NCBI GenBank assembly: GCA_018064565.1
Contig: JAGHVA010000181.1
Span: forward strand, 1 to 12,313
Length of the DNA stretch: 12,313 nucleotides
Direction: 5' to 3'
Source: Candidatus Colimorpha onthohippi
GTDB taxonomy: Bacteria; Bacteroidota; Bacteroidia; Bacteroidales; P3
Each line of letters begins with the position of its first letter. Position 1 is the first letter of the stretch. The position numbers and the translations under genes are program-made. Below are positions 1 to 9,800 of this stretch, one piece after another. The notes under the pieces are model-generated. The model did no database searches and had not been told where the DNA came from. It saw only the letters and a list, made by a program, of their open reading frames with translations.

Positions 1-2
1 GC

Positions 3-818
3 GGCGGCCGCGGGTACAGGGTGGACTACCGTCACGCGGGGTTTGCCGTATGCACGGGGATAAGCATGTATGTGGATGGCGGCACCCTCGCTTCCCCAGC
101 CCGCGGCAAGGTGGTCATCAAGGACCTCGACCCAGGCATCGTCTATGACCTCTATGTGCGTACCATCTGCACGCCTGGCAGCGACAGCAGCGAACGCACG
201 CGCCACACCTTCACCGCACCCTGCCGTCCGCAGTATGTGCCATGGTGTGAGACCTTCGACAACTTCGAGGTGCGTGGCGACGATTTGAAATACAGCCGCA
301 ACGCCGGCACTGAGCCCACCAACTATGGAGGAGATTATTACAAGCCCACCTGCTGGCAGTTCAGCCACAGCACATACGCCACACCGACGGCGGCGGTAAC
401 TTGGGGAAGCACTGTCTATCCCAAGCACTACATCACCGCCGACCCCAACTATGTGTATAGCGGCATGGCGCTGCAGATGCGCATGAGCACCACCTCCACT
501 AACTATGGATACACGGTGCTGCCACAGTTCTACACCCAGCTGAACCAGCTCTCCATGAGCTTCTACTACAAGTGTGCCGACACCAAGAAGTTGGAGTTGG
601 GCTACCTGTTGGATGCCGACGACCAGACCACCTTCGTGAAACTCGAAGAGCTGCCCTACGCCTCTACGATGACCTACTACGAGCACGACTTCAGCCTCGA
701 CGGTCTGGAGAGCGACATGCCCACGCAGCGCAAGGTGATAGCCTTCCGTTGGCAGTCGGTGAGCAAGAACGACAAGTACGCCGCCCTCGATGAGGTGTGC
801 GTAACGCCCGTGATGCCG
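3..818 (+). other. Unit 1: C-terminal part of FN3-1 (residues 1-73) and jelly roll 1 (74-272)
   Basis: FN3-1 is cut by the window edge; what remains is the C, E, F and G strands, including the DLDPGIVYDLYVRTIC stretch ending at Cys56 in the FG region. The jelly roll opens at Cys74, followed by CETFDNFE, then C117-W118, then TVLPQF and the strand LSMSFYYK, LELGYLLD, and ends with ALDEVCVTP in place of the usual IDNI-type strand. It carries three cysteines beyond the usual pair (Cys82, Cys191, Cys266), more than most other jelly rolls here. An RGD tripeptide lies at 91-93 but is probably chance. Confidence 0.8.
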
Positions 819-3800
819 TGCCCCACGCCGCACTACCTCAGTGCCGTGGGTACCGACGGACAGAGCGTGACCCTCGACTGGGAGGGTGCCGCCGGTGTGC
901 ATCACTATGTGGTGCAGTACCGCCTGCACAGCGACGAAGATACGCCCGAACCCTACCGTGGCACAGTGGGCAGCTACGACCAGCGCATCGACGACCACAC
1001 CATGGTGGTCTCCGCTCCTCCTGCCAGCATACGCGGCTTGGTCAACGAACGCGAGTACGACTTCTTCGTCTATGCCTTCTGCGGTGGCGACACAGGCAAC
1101 GACACCAACTGGAGCTATCCCGCCATACTGACCACCACCGTGGGCTGCTCGCGCGCCACACTGCCCTACAAGGAGAACTTTGAGATATACACCGAGGATG
1201 GACGCTACGCCCTCGACGCCCTGACTCCTCCCGCTCAATATACATCGAGCACGCACCACCTGCCCGACTGCTGGTATGTGGAGGGCATGATGCGTCGCAC
1301 CGACCAGTATCCGCAGTACTACATCGTTACCGACAGCAACAACAGTGGCGATCCCTACGTGGCTGGCGGCAACGGCACTTCGCCCAACGGCGGCAAGGCC
1401 TTGGTGATGCGCACCCAGAGCGGCACGCCCGCCGTGGTGGCGCTGCCACGCATCGACACCGCAATCGAGAATCTCTACATCGACTTCAAACACCGCAACT
1501 ACAACGAGTGGAATGCGGGTACGTTGGAACTCGGCTACATAGACCTTGGCAACACCTTCTACCCCTTGGCAGTGGTGCCGCCTTGTTTCGACTACGAGGA
1601 CTTCACCTTCGACTACCGCGAGGCTGCCCGCCGTCGCAGCATGCAGGGCTTGGATAACTTCCCCAACGAGGCACGCATCGCCTTCCGCTATACGCCTGTG
1701 GCTAACAGCGGCACTATCTATGGTTACAACTTCCCCGTGATGATCGACGACATAGAGGTAGGTCGCATGGGCGAGGTGAAACGTGCCACCAACCTGCGCG
1801 TTACAATGGTGGACAACAGCAGCGCCACCATCGAGTGGAACGCCGCCACGGGTGCCACCGACTACACGCTGGTGTATGGCCCCAAGGGCTTCGACCCCGC
1901 CCATGGCACGCCGATAGCCCTGACCGACCTGCGCTATGAGGCGGTCGGACTCGACGCCAACAGCGAGTACGACTTCTACCTTACCAGCCACGGCGTGCAG
2001 GGCAGCAGCCCCGCCGCCAAGTTGCAGGTGCGTACCGCCTGCGACCCAGTGGCGATGCCCTACGGCAACAACTTCGACAACCTCGGCAGCGACTATAGCA
2101 ACAACGTGTGCGGAGCCGCTAAGATTTATGCTGGTGCCACCACCAAGCCACTGAATTGCTGGTTCCTGCCCAAGCGTTCTGCCTACTATGCCGAAGATGG
2201 CCACACCCAGAGTTGGGTAACCACGGTGCCTGCGTTGGTGAACGCTGGCAACGGGGCCTTCGCAATGAAGACCCGTGGCGGTCACGATGTCTATGCAGTG
2301 ATGCCTTACAGCGGATTGTATGCCACTGACATGCGCATCAGCTTCAACTACCGCTTCTTCGACCAGCGTTACGGTAACGCCGAACTCGGCATCATGTCGT
2401 CGCCTTACGACCCCACATCGTTCAAGACCGTTACAACGCTGACTAATACCACCACCTATTCGTTGTTGGATCGCTTCGACTTCTCCGACTACGGTGTGGA
2501 TAGCACCTGGGGCAAGTACATCGCTTTGCGTCTCCACTATGAGGACGTTCAGAACACGGCGGCATTGCTTATCGACGACCTTAAGATGGCTGTCCGTCCC
2601 GACTGTCGCGCTCCCAAGGGTACGGTGAAGAACATCGTGAGCGACACCGCCCATGTCTATTGGACGGCTCCCGACCCCAACTGCACGAGCTATCAGATAA
2701 GTTATAGCAAGACCCGCACCTTTACCCCTGGCAACGGCACGCAAGCAACCACCAACAATACCTATATCAACCTGCACGGCTTGACGCGCAGCAGCACCTA
2801 CTACTACTACCTGCGTAGCCAGTGCGACGACGGCAGTTGGAGCGAGTGGAGCGCGGTGGGTCAGTTTACCACCACCTGTGACCCCACCACGGTGCCTTAC
2901 TCGCAGGCTTTCGACGGCTTCCGCACCAACGTGTCTAACGCCGCATACCCGTCGGGTATCTTCAACGCAGCGTATATGCCCGACTGCTGGGGATACCCGC
3001 AGATTAGCACCGCTGCTGGCAACGGCGACACCACCTATCCGCAGATATTTGTTACTACGGTAACGACAAAATCTACACCCAACGCCTTGGCACTGCGCTC
3101 GTATAACGACCGTGCGCCTGCCGTGGTGGTGCTGCCATTGCTGGAGGTCCACCCCTCGGCACTCGACATCACCTTCGACTACCGCAACCAGAACGCCAGT
3201 TATGGTACTCTGGAACTGGGTGTCTGCACCAACCAGGGCGACACCGCCAGTTTCATACCGTTGAAGTCGTTCACCAAGACCACCACTTGGACCAACCAGT
3301 ACTACGACTTTGCCGACAACGCCAACCTCGACAGCAACGAGATATACTATATTGCCTTCCGTATGAACCCGGGTGGCGTGAGCCACACCGACAACGTGGT
3401 ATATATCGACAATATCAACATCACCAAGCGCCCCGAGGTGCCGGTGTTGCGCGCCGCCTACCGCAAAGATGAGCACACCAGCCTCAACAATTCGCAACTT
3501 GACTACTATGTGCCCGGACGATCGGTACAGAAGTGGATAATTGGATACAAGATAACGGGGGTTGTGGACCGTTTGACAAGTATGAGCGATGCCACATTGT
3601 ACGACACCATAGAGGAACTCTCGCAACGCAGGGTGTTCTATAATATCGCCTCCAACCGTGTACATAACTATGCTGTTAAGGCTGTTTACGCTCCTGGCGA
3701 CACCAGTCCATGGAGCACTGTGTCTCATCTGGTTGTAGACGATGCTTGCTGGGATGAAGATTTTGAGGGTGATGTGAGCGATTGGTATTTCTGGTCGAAC

Positions 3801-6800
3801 AACAACGACAAGTGGATGATTGGAACTGGCTGGGCCGCCAGTGGTTTAAAGGGTCTGTATGTTACGGACAACGGTTCCAGGTATAACTATGGTGCTGCCA
3901 GCAATACATCGTATGCTATGCGCAACCTGCCGTTACCGTTACATCCAGGTCAGAAAATCAAGTGGTCCTGCAACTGGCGGTGCTGGGGTGAGAACACCTC
4001 GTACGACTTTATGTATCTGTACCTCGTTCCTACAGATACGTGGGATGGTTCGCCATATACAGGTGGAACGCCGTCGAATGGTGTGATGCTCTTGAACAGA
4101 CCTCGTGAGAATTCAGTGCAATCGGCCAGTGGTACATGGGATCCAAAACGTGCTACAAACTATCGCTGGGCTGTAACGTGGCGTACTGATGGTAGCGGAA
4201 CAACGAATCCTCCAGGAGCCATTGACAACCTTCGAATCTGTTATACTTCTTCACTGCCTGCTACCTGCCCTGTGGCCACATCGGTAACGCTGAGCGACGT
4301 AACCCGCACCACGGCTAAGGTGCGCTGGAACGTGCCGGTCAACGACACGGGATTCTACCACGACTGGGTGCTGGAATACGGCACCGCGGGCTTCACGCCT
4401 GGCTACGGCAGAACCATCGACGTGCACGGCCGCTACGACACCGTCATCACGGGTCTCACACCCGGCCAGAGTTACACCGTGCTGGTGCGCCGCAACTGCG
4501 GCGTGGTTGTAGGCAACTCCGCCGACGTCAGCGCCGACTTCATCACCGACTGCCCCATCTACCCGATACCTTACACCGAGGACTTCCAGAGTTACGACGC
4601 CAGCAATGACGTGGTAACCGCCCTAACCGCACCGACCAACTGGCCCAACAACAACATAGGCGAGTGCTGGAAACAACTCGGTGGCTTGAACAGCCCTGTC
4701 AGCAAGGCTATGCTGACCTCCAGCACCGATGGCGCCATAAAACTGACTGGCAACTACCTGCTGATGAGCAGTGTGGCAACCGCCGCCCACCAGGCCAACG
4801 ACGTGGTGACTGTACTGCCCGAACTGGCAGATAGTATCAACCGCTTGAAGGTTACCTTCGACTACCGCTACTACTACCGCGTCAGCAACAAGATCTACTC
4901 TACCAACAAGAATATTCCGCTGCTCGAGGTGGGTTATATCACCGACCTCAACAACACAGAGACCTTTGTGCCGTTGATGACGATGCCAGGTATTACAGAG
5001 ACCTCTACCGCTCCGGGTGCAGTACGCCAGACCTGCTACTTCAACCGCAAGGACATCAACTATCCCGCTACGGCGCGCATCGCCTTCCGCCTGCAAGCCA
5101 ATGGCACTACTACGACGGAGTATGCCGCGATTGACAACGTGGTGGTGGATTACGCCGACTGCCCGTCGTTGGAGGGTCTGAGCGCTACGCCTACCGCTAT
5201 CAGCAGCGTGCTGCTGACATGGGACAGCATCAAAGGCGCCGACCGCTATCGCGTGGAGTATGGCACCAAGGGCTTCGTCCGTGGCACGGGCGACACACTG
5301 GTTACCAACCGCCAGCGAATGACGATAGGCAACCTGAGCCTCAGCACCTACTACGACTTCTACGTTACGCCGATATGCAACGTCAACAATGGAGGTGGAC
5401 TGAAGATAAGCAGCTACCCCGGCTGCGGCGTGCGTGAACTGCCCTACAGTGAGAACTTTGAGGACTACGACGAGGCACAGGGCACCTTTATAGCGCCCGA
5501 TAAGACGGATGCTGGAGTTGCCCCGACCGGCTACTACGCCCGTGCGCTGAAGGTTCCTACCGAGTATCCGTTGCATACGCTTCCCGCCTGCTGGAGCTTC
5601 CCCGCTACCAACAAGATCAACACGGAGGCGATGCCGTATTATACTGCGAATAACAACACATGGAGCCACAAGCCGCCATTCACGTACATATACAACGGTC
5701 TGGAGGCTGCCGACAGCGCCGGACAAGCCCTTGTGCTGCGTGCACGTGGCGCCGCAGCACCCGCCTACGCCGTGCTGCCTGAGTTCACCAGCCCATTGGA
5801 AGACCTCGTGCTGAGCTTCGACTACCGCCACGGCTGGTCGGTGGATACCAGCACCCTTGTGCTGGGCTATGTGGTGTACGACGACGACGCCAACACCTTC
5901 ACCCCGCTCAAGAGCATGGCGGTGCCCTGCACCACCTACACACGTATAGAGTACGACTTCAGCCAGTGCGGCATCAGCCTGCCAGCCACCGCCCGCATCG
6001 CCTTCTTGTACCGCGGTGCCGACGGCGAGAACAACGACGCTGGCGTCGCTGCCACGGGCAACGTGTTCTACGACCGCTATGTGCTATTAGACAACATCAA
6101 CGTGGCGAAGGTGGAGGACTGCCCGACGGTGCGCAACGTGATGTTCCGCTCCGACGAAGCCGACAGCAGCATCCTCGGCTGGACTGCCGTGCCCAACGCC
6201 GACTACTACGAGATTGAATACGGCCGCAAGGGCTTTGCCCGCGACAGCGGTATCGTAATACGTACCAAAATCAATGCCGACACCCTCGACCTTGACCCCT
6301 CGACCGACTACGACTTCTATGTTACTGCCCACTGCCCGGTGGAGGCTACCTTCGGAGCCAGCGGCAAGGGCACTTTCCGCACCCCCTGCGGTGTGCGCCA
6401 GTCGGTGCCTTACGCTGAGGACTTCGACGGCTACAGTGGATTAATATCCAACCAAAACCATAACGAGTACAACACCGACTGGCGTCGTCGTACCAACAGC
6501 TACGCCTCGCCTAACGTGCTGCCGCAGTGCTGGACATTCCCTGTGCGTTTCCGTACCGATGAAGAGAATAACAACGCACTGGCTAACGCTAACGACCACT
6601 ATCCGAAGGAGTATCTCACCTACGCGCCTAATTATGTGGTGCAAGGTAACGCCCTGGCGCTCAACTCGCACGGCAACAAGCGCGCCGTGGCTGTGCTGCC
6701 CGAGTTTGAGGAGCACTTGAGCCGTCTGCAACTCTCCTTCAGTTATAAAAAGGCCGCCAACGTGGGTCTCGCCGAGGTGGGCTATGTGAAGAACCTGACC

Positions 6801-9800
6801 GATACCGCCACCTTCTACCCACTGCGCGAGCTGCCCACCACGGGTCAGAACTACTACGAGCGCGACAGCGTGGCATACACCTACTTCACCACCGACCCGA
6901 CGCAGACCTACTATCCCGCCTTTAGTTTCATCTACGACGGAACCACTACTTACGGCACCAATTATGGCCTTTATATCGACAACGTGCAGATGATAATGCC
7001 TGAGTGCCGCTTGGTAGATAGCACCTCGATACATATACCCGAAGAGGACTATGCCACGGCACTGGAGACGGGTGTGTTTCACGTGGTGTGGAACGGTCCC
7101 GCCGACGCCACGGGCTATATGGTGGAATACTGGCACTCCGACAGCAGCCGCCGCTACTCCACCACCGTGTTCTGCGAGCACGACACCATAACGTTGAGCG
7201 GCCTGCCCAGCATGCGTAACTTCCACTTCAACATCACCACCGTCTGCCTCTCCGCCTCGGCAATGCAGCCCGCCCACGCCCTGATAGAGGTGCCCTGCAC
7301 CTACTACGAGTTGCCTTACTACGAGGATTTCAACGACCCTGGCTACAACCGCAGCACCAAAGAGTGGCCTACCGTAGCCTTCAACGAGTATAAGATGCCC
7401 GTTTGCTGGGGCTACGCTGGCGCCAGCGGCATGTTCGACGACGGCTTGGGCAGCAAGTCGCCATACTTCGACAAGTACTACAGCACGCCGTTCATCACCA
7501 ACAAGATGAGAGGCGACTACACCAACAGCAGCTACGCTTTGGGTCTCTACAGCAAGGGTACCGAAGGCGGCTCGCGTGCCATAGCCTCCATGCCGCACTT
7601 CCGCGTGGATGCACGCGACCTCGGCATCGACTTCTTCTACGGCAACTTCTCCGACCCAGGCTTAAGCTACCGCGGTGAGAACCAGATAGGCGTGATGAGC
7701 AACCCCGACGACCCGGAGACCTTCATCCCGTTCGTGATATTGCCCTATCAGGGCGACTGGAACCATGAGGTGATAGACTCGTTCGACTACCGCTTGCCCG
7801 AAGAGGTGCGCCGCGACGACAGCACCTACTACTACCTTGCCTTCCGCAAGACCTACAACAACTACAGCACCTACAGTACCATGACGATGTTCATCGACAG
7901 CGTGCTCGCCAAGCAGACACCCGACCTCTGCCGCCGTCCGGAGAACGTGTACGTTACCGACATCACTGATAGCAGTGCCGTATTGCACTGGAGCGTGCAG
8001 GTGAACCATGCCGACGACTTCTATATCAGCTACGCTCCCAACGATGCCGCTATGACCTACGACAACGTGGATGCGGCACTCTTCGCCACAGCCTATAAGC
8101 GCAAGACCGTCTCCTTCCCGTTGACTGCGGGTGGCTACCACGACCGCCTGGTGTTTGAAGACACCTTGAAGGGCCTTTCGCCCAACATAACCTACTACTT
8201 CACGGTGCGTGGCAACTGCCAGAGCGAGGTGCAGGAGGACAGCCGTTGGTCGGAGGTGAAGAGTTTCCGTACCAACTGCGGTACCCTGCCGCTGCCTCAG
8301 CAAGAGTACCTCCAGATGAGTTATGGCTTGAAGAACGTCATCAACCCCTGCTGGGATAGGGCCAGTACCTACACCGACAACAACGGCTTTGACTACCCAG
8401 TGATAGACCGCGATGACCAGCGCAACCCGTTTGACGGCAGCGACCTGCAGCAGAAAGCCCTCGCCATGTACGCCTCGTTTAGCGACTCATCTATCGTGGA
8501 ACTGCCCAAGATGGAGAACTCGCCCACGGGGGCACTCTTGGTGAGATACAATATCTGGGGTGTTACTGCAGGAGAAAAGATAAAACTGGTATATGTTCCC
8601 AACGGCACTGGCGACCTCTTGACGGGTGAGCACAAAGTGCTGGCCACGCATCAGGTGGAGGAATCGTATGCCGGTCTTACCTGGGAGACCTATTCCGACA
8701 TACTCTACGATGATCAATACACCAGCGACAGCGGCCGTCTGGCACTGATATATACCTCTACCAGAGGCAACCCGCTGATGCTCTATGTCGATAATATCTT
8801 TGTGGATGCCTATACCGCTTGCGACCGTCCGTCCAACCTCGTTACCGCGGCTTACGGTGCCCACGGCCTGAAACTGAAATGGAACAACAACGCGCACGCC
8901 CCACGCTACGAGATAGCATACGGCTTGCGACAGAACTTCGACCCCAACGACCCATCAACGTACATTGGTACGCACGTTGTTGACGTTAACCCGGAGAACC
9001 CGGTGGTCGCATCGTGCGAACTGCCAGGGCTTACGGCAAGTACGGGCTACGACATAGCGGTGCGTGCATTGTGCGAGGAATGGGTGCGAAGCGAGTGGAG
9101 CAACGTGAACAGCGCCATCACCCGCGACGACAACCAGGATATTCTTGCCTACAACGTGTGGGATATGGTACACCGCCCGAACGAGAACATCCAGTATGAG
9201 GCGACGACCATCGATCACGAAAACCACACCATCAACATCACCCTGCTCAACCTGGAAGATGTGGATTTGAGCAAACTCACCGAGACCTTTACCCTGGCAT
9301 CCTCGTCCTCCTATACGACGCTGACCTATCAGCAGGCTGGCGCTTCGAGTGCCCGTACCGAGGTGTCGGGTCAGAGTGTAGTTGACTTCTTGACTTATGG
9401 CGAAGAGGCTTTACTGAACGTGCATATCGACGCTTACGATATGGCAGATGTGGTATGGATTGTTACAGTGCGCAAGAACAACTGCCCCAACCCAGACGTG
9501 CCCGTGGTAATCGACACTACCCGCCGCACCATGCGCGTGCAGTGGGAGCAGGCCACATGGCCGCACGACATCGTGGTGAGCGAGACCCCTGTTACCGACT
9601 TCTCCAACATGCCGTTCATCAGCGTGCCTGCCAACGTCTTCGACACGATGATCTTCCCGCTCGACCGCAAGAAAGACTACTACGTCTATCTGCGTGCCAA
9701 CTGCAGCAGTGCGAATCGTGGATTCAGTGAGTGGATTAACGTACAGCAACGTACCAAAGACTCCATCGACTGCTCGCTCGAAGGCGACACGGTGCAGATT

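Noticed and set aside
273..281. RGD tripeptides at residues 91-93, 2503-2505 and 4096-4098 as integrin-binding sites
   Set aside because: Three occurrences in a 4,103-residue Asp/Arg/Gly-containing protein are expected by chance, and they sit at unrelated places in different modules.
70..2154. Short plus-strand frames in the other two phases (e.g. 70-288, 797-1183, 1936-2154)
   Set aside because: Arg/Ala/Thr-rich shadow translations inside continuous domain-coding sequence, with no independent start signals.
4623..5831. 402-codon minus-strand open frame (and similar ones at 6441-7598, 7662-8303 and 8487-8897)
   Set aside because: Same register and same low-complexity Val/Gly/His composition as the larger antisense frame; no domain, and no start context that would set it apart.
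7929..8819. Unit 10 as a sign of pseudogenisation
   Set aside because: The jelly roll is degenerate at its start, but the reading frame is intact and well-formed domains continue for another 3.4 kb.
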